Shown piece after piece: positions 24,026 through 32,614 of a stretch of DNA of 54,222 bases. Position 1 is the first letter of the stretch. The number at the start of each line of letters is the position of its first letter. The DNA lies in NCBI GenBank assembly GCA_017446225.1, contig JAFSRH010000074.1, forward strand, positions 1 through 54,222, written 5' to 3'. Below the pieces are notes generated by a model. It did no database searches and was not told where the DNA came from. It saw only the letters and a program-made list of their open reading frames with translations. Both the position numbers and the translations under genes were made by a program. This DNA comes from Oscillibacter sp. Lineage in GTDB: Bacteria; Bacillota; Clostridia; Oscillospirales; Oscillospiraceae.

Positions 24026-24793
24026 ATGCCGCTGTTCGATACCCACGCGCATTACGATTCCAAACGTTTTGACGCCGACCGGGACGCCGTCCTCTCCGCG
24101 CTCCCCGCCGCCGGGGTGGAACTGCTCGTAAATCCCGGCTGTGACATTCCCTCTTCCCGCGCGGCGGTGGACCTTGCCAGACGTTTCCCGCACGTCCGCG
24201 CCGCCGTGGGCCTGCACCCCGAGGACTGCGCCGGGGCCGGCGAAGCCGAGTTTGAGGAACTGCGCCGCTTATGCGCCGATCCGCGCGTGGTGGCGATCGG
24301 GGAAATCGGGCTGGATTACTACTGGAAGGAAAACCCGCCCAAAGAATTTCAGCGTTCCGTGTTCCGGCGTCAGTTGGAATTGTCCGTTTCCCTCCGACTG
24401 CCCGTGATTGTGCACGACCGCGAGGCGCACGGCGACTGTATGGAGATTGTACGCGAGTACCCGGAGGCGCGGGGCGTGTTCCACTGCTTTTCGGGGAGCG
24501 CGGAAATGGCCGAAGAACTGTTGCGGCGCGGCTGGTATCTGGGCTTTGACGGCCCCGTGACGTACCCCAACGCCCGCCGGGCCGCCGAAGTCATTGCCGT
24601 GACGCCGCTGGACAGAATCGTGGTCGAAACCGATTCCCCGTACCTGCCGCCGGCGCCGCGCAGGGGCACGCGCAATGACAGCCGGAATCTGCCGTTCATC
24701 ATCCGGAAACTGGCGGAATGGAAGTCCGTTGGCTACGAGGAGTTATGTCTTGCCACGTGGGAGAACGGGAAACGCCTTTACGGGATTCCCTGA
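24026..24793 (+). CDS. tatD: TatD family metal-dependent hydrolase (DNase)
   Basis: A 255-residue TatD-type TIM barrel. The metal ligands are visible: FDTHAHYD (residues 4-11), GEIGLDYY with Glu near 93, PVIVHDRE with His near 130, FHCFSG with His near 155 and VVETDSPYLPP with Asp near 205. Members act as 3'-5' DNases in repair or nucleic acid turnover. The ATG at 24026 follows GGGAGG; the longer frame overlaps the rpsT terminator. Confidence 0.95.
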   Translation: MPLFDTHAHYDSKRFDADRDAVLSALPAAGVELLVNPGCDIPSSRAAVDLARRFPHVRAAVGLHPEDCAGAGEAEFEELRRLCADPRVVAIGEIGLDYYWKENPPKEFQRSVFRRQLELSVSLRLPVIVHDREAHGDCMEIVREYPEARGVFHCFSGSAEMAEELLRRGWYLGFDGPVTYPNARRAAEVIAVTPLDRIVVETDSPYLPPAPRRGTRNDSRNLPFIIRKLAEWKSVGYEELCLATWENGKRLYGIP

Positions 24794-24962
24794 ATCCGAA
24801 ATTTTTGTTGAAAATTTCAGAAAGGAAGCCTTTTTCCCTGTGGCGTTCGCGCGCGAACTGTGTTATAATAAGCCGGATGATGTCAAATCACAGTTTCCGG
24901 CGCGGTCCGGGAAATCAACGGAGGCGCTACCGGCTTCCGATATCATGAGAGGAGCATTTGCC

Positions 24963-25637
24963 ATGAGCAACAGCGTAACGGTAAAAATCTGCGGCGAGGA
25001 ATTCAAACTGATTACGGACGATTCCATAGAGTACACACAGGCTGTGGGGACCCATGTCAACGCGGAAATGCAGAAAATGCTTGCCAAGCGGGTCGGACGG
25101 ATGGACGCCGCGATTATGGCCGCGCTGAATATTGCCGATGATCTGTTTAAAGTCCGTCTGACGGACGAACAGCTCCGCGCGCAAATCAAAAGCGCGCTGG
25201 ACGCCGAAGCGAATGCCAAGGCGGAGGCCAACGCGTTCAAACGGGAGAATCTCAGCCTGCAAAAGAAGCTGGAAAAAGCGGAAAAGGCCCTGAGCAAAGC
25301 GGAAAAGACGCTCCAGAAGGCCCAGAAAGTGCCGGGAAAGTCGGCCGAGGAGCCGGACGGGGACGCCGTACCGCTGGATGAGGCCGCTATGGCGGAAATC
25401 GTGGAGAAGTCGAAACGTCCGCGGAAAACGCGGAAAACCAAAGCGGAGGCCGTGAAAGTGGAGACCGTGGAAGAGGTGGAGGAAGTCCCCGCCGCCGACA
25501 CGGCGGAAGTCGAACAGGCCCCTGACGCCGATGGAGCCGCTTCCGCCGAACAGGCCCCTGACGCCGATGGAGCCGCTTCCGCCGAACAGACGCCCAATGC
25601 CGACGAAGTCGCCGCCGATGCGGAAACATCCGCGTGA
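24963..25637 (+). CDS. zapA: cell division protein ZapA with long acidic tail
   Basis: 224 residues. The first 95 fit ZapA (MSNSVTVKICGEEFKLITDD, then the dimerising coiled coil), which cross-links FtsZ filaments at mid-cell. A further coiled coil (LEKAEKALSKAEKTLQKAQ, about 100-120) follows, then an unusual acidic low-complexity tail containing a 12-residue direct repeat (EQAPDADGAASA). Typical ZapA is about 90 residues, so the tail doubles its length. The ATG at 24963 has AGAGGAG upstream; an extended -10 (TGT TATAAT near 24863-24868) may be its promoter. Its TGA overlaps the GTG of the next gene. Confidence 0.88.
   Translation: MSNSVTVKICGEEFKLITDDSIEYTQAVGTHVNAEMQKMLAKRVGRMDAAIMAALNIADDLFKVRLTDEQLRAQIKSALDAEANAKAEANAFKRENLSLQKKLEKAEKALSKAEKTLQKAQKVPGKSAEEPDGDAVPLDEAAMAEIVEKSKRPRKTRKTKAEAVKVETVEEVEEVPAADTAEVEQAPDADGAASAEQAPDADGAASAEQTPNADEVAADAETSA
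25512..25589 (+). repeat. 36-bp perfect direct repeat in the zapA tail
   Basis: Two identical 36-base units (25512-25547 and 25548-25583) are followed by the first six bases of a third. They encode EQAPDADGAASA twice. Perfect identity suggests recent expansion or a slippage-prone locus. Confidence 0.9.
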
Positions 25638-27715
25638 AGGCGCCGGAACTGCTCGCCCCCGCCGGGTCTATGGACGCCCTGCGCGCCGCCGTACAGAACG
25701 GCGCGGACGCCGTCTATCTGGGGTACGGACAGTTTCACGCGCGCGTCCGGGCTTCCGGCTTCTCGGAAGAGGAATTCCGTGACGCTCTGCGCTACTGTCA
25801 CCTCTACGGCGTACGGGTCTACATGACCCTCAACACGCTTCTGACCGACCGCGAACTCCCCGCCGCGCTCGAACAGGCCCGCGCCGCTTCCCGGATGGGC
25901 GTTGACGCCGTTCTTGTGCAGGACTGGGGCCTGTTGGCCCTTCTGCGCGCCTGTCTGCCCGATTTGCCCGTGCACGCCAGCACACAAATGAGCGTGTTTA
26001 CTTCCGGCGGCGTCCGGGTACTGCGTGAGGCGGGCTGTACGCGGGTGGTCGCGGCGCGGGAGTGCTCGCGGGACGATATCGCCGCGCTTTGCGACAACGG
26101 CGGCTTGGAAATCGAAACCTTTGTCCATGGCGCGCTTTGTATGTGCTACTCCGGCCAGTGTGAGATGAGCGCCGTTATCGGCGGACGTTCCGGAAATCGC
26201 GGCCGTTGCGCCCAGCCTTGCAGACTGCCCTGCGCCGTGGGAAAATTCCGTCCGGACGCGTACGCGCTCAGCCTCAAGGACCTGAACATGAGCGCGCACT
26301 TGGAAGAACTGCGTAACATGGGCGTGGCGTGTCTGAAAATTGAGGGGCGTTTAAAACGTCCCGAATACGTGGCGGTCGTCACGTCCGTTTACGCCCGCCT
26401 GTTGCGCGAACGCCGCGCGCCGTCCCCCAAAGAGGCCGCTTTACTGGAACAGGCCTTTTCCCGTTCCGGCTTTACGGACGCCTACTGGACCGCCGCCCCC
26501 GGTCCGCGTATGTTCGGCGCCCGTTCCGAAAACGCGCCCGACCCGGAGACGCTGTACCGTGAGGCGCGGGCCACGTACGAAAACGACCGGACACGGAAAA
26601 TTTCCGTGGACGCGCTCTGTACGATTCGCCCCGGCGCGGGCGCGCGACTGACGCTCTCCGACAGGGACGGGCGCCGCGTCAGCGTCACGGGACCGCTTCC
26701 CGAACCGGCGCGTAACCGTCCCCTGACGCCCGAACGCATCGCGGAACGCCTCCGCAAGACCGGCGGCACGGCGTACGTCTGCGACACCGTGCGCGCGGAC
26801 GTCTCGGAAGGGTTGTCTCTGTCCGTTGGCGCGCTGAACGCCCTGCGCCGTGACGCGCTGGACGCGCTCTCCGCGTGCCGGACCGCGGTCCCCGTACGGC
26901 GGGAGCGTCCCGCGCCGCCCTTGCCGGATACCGGCCGCCCGGTTGCCGTCCCGCGCTGTACGCTCTCGGTATGCCGTCCGGAACAACTCGTTCCGGACCT
27001 GCTGGAACTGCGCCCCGCGCGCGTCTATGTCCCGCTGGAATGGTTCGCGGACACCCGCGTTTTCCCGGACTGGCTCAACTCGGCCAACGCGGAACTCTGC
27101 GCCGTCCTGCCGCGCGTGTGGCGTGACCGGGACGAGTCCGCGTTACGGGACCTGCTCCGCCGCGCGGCATCCCGGCGCGTTACCGGCGTACTGGCCGGGA
27201 ATATCGGACATTTGCCGCTCATATACGAAAGTACCGTTGCGCGTCCTCCGCACGTCTACGGCGATTTCGGCTTGAACGTCACCAACACGCGCTCCGCCGC
27301 GTGGCTCGCCGAGCGGGGCCTGCAATCCGTCTGTGTGTCCTTTGAACTGCGTACGGGACAAATACGCGATATGCAAAAGCCGCTTCCCTTCGAGTCCATT
27401 GTCTACGGACGCCTTCCGCTGATGATTACCGAAAACCGCCCGGGCGGGACGCGTACAGGCTCCGTACTGACAGACCGCTCCGGCGCGGCCTTCCCTCTGC
27501 TGGACGCCTTCGGGGGCCGGACGGAAATCGAAAACAGTCGTCCGCTCTGGCTGGCGGACCGGGACGAATGGCGGAAAACCGGATTGTCATTCGCGCGTCT
27601 GCGGTTCACCACGGAGTCGCCGGAAGAATGCGCCAACGTGGTCCGGGGCTATCGGGACCATCTCCCGGCAAGCGGACCGTTTACGCGCGGACTGTACGAA
27701 CGCGGCGTGGAATAG
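25634..27715 (+). CDS. U32 family peptidase with DUF3656-type C-terminal region
   Basis: 693 residues from a GTG that overlaps the zapA stop (GTGA). The N-terminal barrel has the U32 signature: ELLAPAGSMDALRAAVQNGADAVYLG, IETFVHGALCMCYSGQCEMSAVIGGRSGNRGRCAQPCR (conserved Cys cluster near 173-196) and SLKDLNM. The C-terminal half corresponds to the DUF3656 region seen in long U32 proteins such as RlhA, which takes part in 23S rRNA C2501 hydroxylation. Shorter relatives act in tRNA hydroxylation. The rRNA role is by family analogy only. Confidence 0.92.
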   Translation: MKAPELLAPAGSMDALRAAVQNGADAVYLGYGQFHARVRASGFSEEEFRDALRYCHLYGVRVYMTLNTLLTDRELPAALEQARAASRMGVDAVLVQDWGLLALLRACLPDLPVHASTQMSVFTSGGVRVLREAGCTRVVAARECSRDDIAALCDNGGLEIETFVHGALCMCYSGQCEMSAVIGGRSGNRGRCAQPCRLPCAVGKFRPDAYALSLKDLNMSAHLEELRNMGVACLKIEGRLKRPEYVAVVTSVYARLLRERRAPSPKEAALLEQAFSRSGFTDAYWTAAPGPRMFGARSENAPDPETLYREARATYENDRTRKISVDALCTIRPGAGARLTLSDRDGRRVSVTGPLPEPARNRPLTPERIAERLRKTGGTAYVCDTVRADVSEGLSLSVGALNALRRDALDALSACRTAVPVRRERPAPPLPDTGRPVAVPRCTLSVCRPEQLVPDLLELRPARVYVPLEWFADTRVFPDWLNSANAELCAVLPRVWRDRDESALRDLLRRAASRRVTGVLAGNIGHLPLIYESTVARPPHVYGDFGLNVTNTRSAAWLAERGLQSVCVSFELRTGQIRDMQKPLPFESIVYGRLPLMITENRPGGTRTGSVLTDRSGAAFPLLDAFGGRTEIENSRPLWLADRDEWRKTGLSFARLRFTTESPEECANVVRGYRDHLPASGPFTRGLYERGVE

Positions 27716-27726
27716 GGAGAGTACAA

Positions 27727-28158
27727 ATGGAAACGCTTTATGTTCGTTATCTGGCGGAGGGCCTGCCGGAACTCGGTTACGTGGCCGGGAAATCCGACTG
27801 GGTGGACCTCTACGCCGCCGAAACGGTCACGCTGTCCGCCGGAGACTTCCGCCTGATTCCGCTTGGGGTGGCGATTGCTCTTCCGGACGGGTACGAGGCC
27901 CAGATTGTCCCGCGGAGTTCCACCTTCCGGAATTACGGCCTTCTACAGACCAATTCCATGGGCGTTATTGACAACTCCTATCGCGGGGACGGGGACCAGT
28001 GGATGTTTCCGGCCTATGCCACGCGGGACGCCACGATTGAAAAGGGAGCAAGAATCTGTCAGTTCCGGATTACGCGGAATCAGCCCGCGCTTCGTTTTGA
28101 GGCCGTGGAACGTCTTACCGCGCCGGACCGCGGCGGATTCGGTTCCACCGGACGTTAA
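27727..28158 (+). CDS. dUTPase-family protein
   Basis: A 143-residue trimeric-dUTPase fold. All five motifs can be seen, somewhat diverged: 1 WVDLYAAE, 2 PRSST, 3 GVIDNSYRGD (with the catalytic Asp), 4 KGARICQFRI and 5 RGGFGSTGR. It should hydrolyse dUTP to dUMP, limiting uracil in DNA and feeding dTMP synthesis; dCTP-deaminase-type activity is less likely. The spacer between motifs 3 and 4 is longer than usual (DQWMFPAYATRDATIE). The start is at 27727 after GGGAGAG, 11 bases after the U32 gene. Confidence 0.85.
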   Translation: METLYVRYLAEGLPELGYVAGKSDWVDLYAAETVTLSAGDFRLIPLGVAIALPDGYEAQIVPRSSTFRNYGLLQTNSMGVIDNSYRGDGDQWMFPAYATRDATIEKGARICQFRITRNQPALRFEAVERLTAPDRGGFGSTGR

Positions 28159-28167
28159 GGAAAGGGC

Positions 28168-28746
28168 GTGTCGGATATCTCTACACTGGTACTGGCTTCG
28201 GGGTCCCCGCGCCGGCGGGACCTGCTCCGCCAAATCGGCCTGACAGATTTCATTATCCGGGTGCCGGACACGGAAGAACGTCCCCCGGACGGACTGTCCC
28301 CGCGTGAGACCGTGGAGGCCATTTCCCGCCAAAAGGCGCAGGCCGTCCGCGCCGCCCCGGATGAAATCATCATTGCCGCCGACACCATGGTCTTTCTGGA
28401 TGATCTGCGGCTCGGCAAGCCCCGGGATGAGGCGGACGCTTTGCGTATGCTTACCGCTCTGCAAGGGCGGCGGCATACGGTACGCACCGGCGTGACCGTC
28501 CGCAAGGGGACGCGTTTCCTGACGCGTTCGGAAGCAACGGCCGTCACCTTCCGTCCGGTCTCGCGGGAGGCCCTTTTACGCTACATCGCCACCGGCGAAC
28601 CCATGGACAAGGCCGGCTCTTACGGCCTACAGGAACGCGGCGTGTTACTGGTCGAACGCGTGGACGGCGATTTTTCCAACGTCATCGGACTTCCGCTCCC
28701 GCTTCTGGACCGGATGTTATCCGAATTTGGCATGGCTCTGCTCTAA
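28168..28746 (+). CDS. maf: Maf family nucleotide pyrophosphatase
   Basis: A 192-residue Maf protein hydrolysing dTTP, UTP or modified nucleotides. The family opening LVLASGSPRRRDLLRQIGL (residues 7-25), AADTMVFLDD, GKPRDEADALRML and YIATGEPMDKAGSYGLQERG are all present. It starts at a GTG (28168) with AAGGAAAGGG upstream, nine bases after the dUTPase-like gene. Maf commonly precedes mreC in Firmicutes, as here. Confidence 0.95.
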   Translation: MSDISTLVLASGSPRRRDLLRQIGLTDFIIRVPDTEERPPDGLSPRETVEAISRQKAQAVRAAPDEIIIAADTMVFLDDLRLGKPRDEADALRMLTALQGRRHTVRTGVTVRKGTRFLTRSEATAVTFRPVSREALLRYIATGEPMDKAGSYGLQERGVLLVERVDGDFSNVIGLPLPLLDRMLSEFGMALL

Positions 28747-28776
28747 CATTCCGCGCGGAAGTGGGGGAACGGACTT

Positions 28777-29619
28777 ATGAATGATTTTTTCAGAAACAAC
28801 GGGCTTTGGCTTTTACTGGTCGCCGCGATTCTCTCCGCATTGCTGGCGGTGGCTTCGCTGACGGGCGCCTCTTCCTCTATCCCGGAAAACGCCGTCAATG
28901 TACTGGCCACGCCTTTTCGTGCGGCAACGAGTAAGTTTGCCGTCTGGTTCAATGACCGGCAGATCTACCGCCGGGACGTGACCCAGTTGGAGGAGGAAAA
29001 CGCCGCCTTAAAAAAGCGGATTGCCGATATGGAAGCGGCGATAAGACAGGCCGAAAATGACAGTGAGGAAAACCGGCGCTTACGCGAATGGCTCGGCCTG
29101 CGTCAGCAGCGGCGCGACCTCTCCGACTTGGAAACCGCCCTCATTACGGAGTACACCGTCTCCAACTGGACCGCCGCCGTCACGCTCGACAAGGGCACCG
29201 CCCACGGCGTGAAAACCGGGGACTGTGTGATTGACCCTACCGGCGCGCTGGTCGGCGTCATTGAGCGGGCCGGGACCAACTGGTCCACCATGCGCGCCCT
29301 CGTTGACACGGATACCGCCATCGGCGCACAGGTGTTCCGTACCAAAGAACTGGGCGTTCTGAAAGGCGAATTCTCCCTGATGGAGAAAGGACAGGTCCGC
29401 TTGGACTATCTCCCGGCGGACAGCCGTCTTTTGGCCGGGGACCTCGTGGTGACTTCCGGCGTGGGCGGCTACTATCCCTCCGGACTGGTCATCGGCACCA
29501 TTGACGAAGTACGCCTCAATGACGCCGGCTCCGCGCCTTACGCTGTCCTGACGCCGCAGTCGGACGTCAGCGGCTTGACACAGGTCGCTATTATCAAGTC
29601 GTTCGACATTGTCACGTGA
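28777..29619 (+). CDS. mreC: rod shape-determining protein MreC
   Basis: 280 residues: a short cytoplasmic start, one membrane helix (LWLLLVAAILSALLAVASLTG, about 10-30), a coiled coil (VTQLEEENAALKKRIADME, about 68-90) and the beta-rich extracellular domain with GAxVGVIERAGTNWS- and YPSGLVIGTI-like segments. MreC organises the elongation machinery with MreD, RodA and PBP2. mreB is not adjacent in this window. Confidence 0.96.
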   Translation: MNDFFRNNGLWLLLVAAILSALLAVASLTGASSSIPENAVNVLATPFRAATSKFAVWFNDRQIYRRDVTQLEEENAALKKRIADMEAAIRQAENDSEENRRLREWLGLRQQRRDLSDLETALITEYTVSNWTAAVTLDKGTAHGVKTGDCVIDPTGALVGVIERAGTNWSTMRALVDTDTAIGAQVFRTKELGVLKGEFSLMEKGQVRLDYLPADSRLLAGDLVVTSGVGGYYPSGLVIGTIDEVRLNDAGSAPYAVLTPQSDVSGLTQVAIIKSFDIVT

Positions 29620-29634
29620 GAAAGGAGCCGCCCC

Positions 29635-30165
29635 ATGTTCCGAAACGCCGTCATCTTCAAGTGGACGCTCTACCTTCTCGCGGCTCTGCTCTGTTTCATC
29701 GTACAGAGTTTCGCGCAGCGTCTGCATTTACTGGGCGTCATTCCCTTCCTCTATCCCCTTCTGGCCGTCATTCCCGCGACTATGGACTCCCCCGGGTTCG
29801 GCGGGATTTTCTCCATCCTCATGGGCGTGATATGTGACCTCCTCCTCCCCGAAAGTCTGCCCTGCTTCTATACGCTCTCCTTTCCCGTCTCCGCTATGAT
29901 TGCCTCGTTCCTCTCCCGCGAACTGCTCCCCGTGGGCCTGCTGTGTTCGTACGCGGTCTCGGCCATTGCCTTTGCCGTCAACGGCTTTTTTCACTGCTTC
30001 CTGTTCTGGACTTGGGGCGACCCTTCCCCATGGATGACCGGACTTTCTCTGACGCTCCGCGAATTTTTCGTAACGGTCCCGCTGATGTCCCCCCTGATGA
30101 CGCTTCTTTTCCGGCTGGTCGCCGACAGAACCCGTTATGAGGAAATGCACAAGGGCATGGCCTGA
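29635..30165 (+). CDS. mreD: rod shape-determining protein MreD
   Basis: A 176-residue integral membrane protein with about five hydrophobic segments, starting MFRNAVIFKWTLYLLAALLC and including the characteristic GFGGIFSILMGVICDLLLPE. It starts 16 bases after mreC with AAAGGAG upstream. It partners MreC and PBP2 in lateral wall synthesis. Confidence 0.93.
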   Translation: MFRNAVIFKWTLYLLAALLCFIVQSFAQRLHLLGVIPFLYPLLAVIPATMDSPGFGGIFSILMGVICDLLLPESLPCFYTLSFPVSAMIASFLSRELLPVGLLCSYAVSAIAFAVNGFFHCFLFWTWGDPSPWMTGLSLTLREFFVTVPLMSPLMTLLFRLVADRTRYEEMHKGMA

Positions 30166-30184
30166 AAATTTCAGGATTTCCCGC

Positions 30185-30213
30185 TTGTCTTATCCTTCAG
30201 AAAATGCTACACT
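30185..30213 (+). promoter_or_regulatory. internal promoter before the PBP2 gene
   Basis: TTGTCT (30185-30190), a 17-base spacer and TACACT (30208-30213). It overlaps the first ATG of the PBP2 frame (30204), which supports the TTG at 30243 as the real start. Confidence 0.55.
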
Positions 30214-30242
30214 TATCTTGTAATGGAAAGGGGGAATGCGCG

Positions 30243-32510
30243 TTGAGCTATCACCGGCACGAAAATGAGGCCCCGGTACGGCTGGGACGGCTGTTTATCC
30301 TTGCGGGCGGTATTTCGGTGGTTATGTTTCTGTTTTTCGGCGTCCTTTACAATACGCAGATTATCCACCATGAAGAGTACCTCAGCCAGTCCACACGCTC
30401 CATCGTACGTACGGAGACGATCAAGGCCTCCCGCGGAATCGTCACGGACCGCAACGGCGTCACTTTAATTTCCAATGCCTCCGCCTACGACCTCACCTTT
30501 GACCCCGCCCTTCTCAAGAAGGATGAGGACCAGAACACGGCCATTCTCAAACTCCTGCAACTGTTTGAAAGTCAGGGGCGGTCGTGGACCGACACTTTGC
30601 CCATCTCCAAAGAAGAGCCGTTTTCCTTTACCGTGGACGCCATCTCCAAAGAACAGAAACGGAGGCTTCTCCGTTACCTGACGAATTTAAAAGTAAGCCG
30701 TGAATTTATCGGCGAATACCTCCTGAACCACCGTTCCCTTGTCGATACCACCGACTTGGAAGAGGCCGCCGCCGAAGCCGCCGAACGGGCCGCGCAGGAA
30801 CCGGAAGATTTTAAGGGGAAAATTAAGAAACTTTTGAAGGGCAATCCTAATACGTCCGGCGTATACGTGCCCGATAAAAAGACCCTGATGGAACGCCTTT
30901 CCCCTGATTTGCTGACGTCCGAACTGCTCGCGGACGCCGCCGTTACCCCGGAACTGGTCCTTGACTGGATGCGCGCGGATATGGAAATCCCGGAAGAGTT
31001 CTCCCCCGCGGACGCCCGAAAAGTCCTTGGCATCCGTTACGAACTCAAACAGCGTCAGACCCTCGGCGATAACAGCTCCTTTATTTTAACTGAAAATATT
31101 GACACGCCTTTCATCTCCATGCTTTCGGACGGTAATTTTGTCGGCGTAAAAGTGGTGAACTCGTCCGTTCGCAAGTACGAGACCGACCGCGCCGCGCATA
31201 TCCTTGGCAACGTCAGCAGGCTTTTTCAGGAGGACTTGGAAAACCCGCTTTACAAGGATTATCCCTTGGATTCCATTATCGGGCGCAGTGGCGTGGAATC
31301 CGCCTTTGAGCAGTATTTGCAGGGCAAAAACGGCCGCCGGGTCCTCTCCGTCAACGAAGAGGGCAAAGTCACGGGCGAGTATTATTCCCGTACCCCGCAG
31401 CCCGGGGCCACCGTGGAACTGACCATTGACCTTGACTTTCAGGCCAAAGTCGAGGACGCGTTAGAAGCGGGCGTAGAGGGCATGAACGCGCAGGACGGAA
31501 GCGACACGCGCGGCGCGGGAGTCGCGGTCGTGAAAGTGGGTACGGGCGAAATTCTGGCCATGGCCTCTTATCCCACGTTCAAGGCTACCGACTACTACGA
31601 TACAAAAAAGTACAATTCCCTCAGCGACAACCCCGCCAAACCTTTGATTAACCGCGCCACCATGAGCGCGTACCCGCCCGGTTCCACCCTCAAACCCGCC
31701 ACCGCGATTGCCGCCTTGCAGTCCGGCAAAATCTCCCTGACCGAACGTTACTATGACGGCGGAAGATGGACCTACCCCGGCGCGAACGCCTACGCCAACT
31801 GCTGGCACGAGGCCGGTCACGGACGCCAGACGATCAGTCAGGCTATCACCAATTCCTGTAACGTCTTTTTCGCGGAGATGGGCTACCGTATGGGCCTTAA
31901 CACCCTGAACTTCTGGCTGGAACAGTTCGGCCTCGGCGAACATACCGGCATTGAAACCGGCGATACCGCCGGACAGCGCGCCACAAATCCGGTCGGACAG
32001 GATCAGGCTCCGTGGGCCGCGTTTGGGCAGTCCAATCAGATCTACACCCCCTTACAGCTTTCCAATTACGTTGCAACGCTGGTTTCCAACGGCAAGCACT
32101 GCAAGGCCCATCTTCTGAAAGCGGTCAAATCGTACGACAACAGCGAAGTTCTTGCCGTGGGCGATACCAACCCCGTGAACGTGATCGAGATTGCCCCCGC
32201 GAACTTGAAAGCCGTCAAAACCGGTATGCGGAATCTGGTCCTCAGTTCCCTTGACCGCTATTTCCAGAATTGCATTGTGGACGCCGGCGCGAAAACCGGT
32301 ACGGCGCAGTTAGGCCGGGGCATTACCAACAACGGCGTCTTTATCTGTTTCGCGCCGTACGAGGAACCCGAAATTGCCATTGGCATGGTCATTGAACGGG
32401 GCGGTTCCGGCGCGGCGTTGGCCTCCACCGCCGTAAACATCATCAACGCCTACTTTGAAAAAGAACCCACTTACGCCGTCATTACCGGTGAAAATCAGTT
32501 GCTTCCATAA
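30243..32510 (+). CDS. mrdA: penicillin-binding protein 2 (elongation transpeptidase)
   Basis: 755 residues from a TTG at 30243 (AAAGGGGGAA upstream). It has a membrane anchor (LFILAGGISVVMFLFFGVLYN, about 17-37), a pedestal domain with a long insertion of charged helices (about 180-280), and a transpeptidase domain with active-site Ser in GSTLK, a second motif SCN and KTGTAQ near the end. Class B PBPs of this type cross-link peptidoglycan during elongation, together with RodA and MreC/D. The gene follows mreCD and ends before a strong terminator. Confidence 0.94.
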   Translation: MSYHRHENEAPVRLGRLFILAGGISVVMFLFFGVLYNTQIIHHEEYLSQSTRSIVRTETIKASRGIVTDRNGVTLISNASAYDLTFDPALLKKDEDQNTAILKLLQLFESQGRSWTDTLPISKEEPFSFTVDAISKEQKRRLLRYLTNLKVSREFIGEYLLNHRSLVDTTDLEEAAAEAAERAAQEPEDFKGKIKKLLKGNPNTSGVYVPDKKTLMERLSPDLLTSELLADAAVTPELVLDWMRADMEIPEEFSPADARKVLGIRYELKQRQTLGDNSSFILTENIDTPFISMLSDGNFVGVKVVNSSVRKYETDRAAHILGNVSRLFQEDLENPLYKDYPLDSIIGRSGVESAFEQYLQGKNGRRVLSVNEEGKVTGEYYSRTPQPGATVELTIDLDFQAKVEDALEAGVEGMNAQDGSDTRGAGVAVVKVGTGEILAMASYPTFKATDYYDTKKYNSLSDNPAKPLINRATMSAYPPGSTLKPATAIAALQSGKISLTERYYDGGRWTYPGANAYANCWHEAGHGRQTISQAITNSCNVFFAEMGYRMGLNTLNFWLEQFGLGEHTGIETGDTAGQRATNPVGQDQAPWAAFGQSNQIYTPLQLSNYVATLVSNGKHCKAHLLKAVKSYDNSEVLAVGDTNPVNVIEIAPANLKAVKTGMRNLVLSSLDRYFQNCIVDAGAKTGTAQLGRGITNNGVFICFAPYEEPEIAIGMVIERGGSGAALASTAVNIINAYFEKEPTYAVITGENQLLP

Positions 32511-32554
32511 GCGTGAAACGCCGGAAAATCGGTCCGCATACGTCCAGAAAGCCC

Positions 32555-32587
32555 AGAGGACCGGAGAATATCCGGTCCTCTGTCCTT
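32555..32587 (+). terminator. terminator of the mre-mrdA unit
   Basis: An 11-bp perfect stem AGAGGACCGGA/TCCGGTCCTCT (32555-32565 with 32571-32581), a five-base loop and gtcctttt after it. Confidence 0.75.
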
Positions 32588-32614
32588 TTACGGTCCCAAG
32601 GAAGGAGAATTCCC

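Noticed and set aside
25387-26299. Serine/alanine-rich minus-strand frames over zapA and the U32 gene
   Set aside because: Antisense shadows of two clearly recognisable plus-strand genes.
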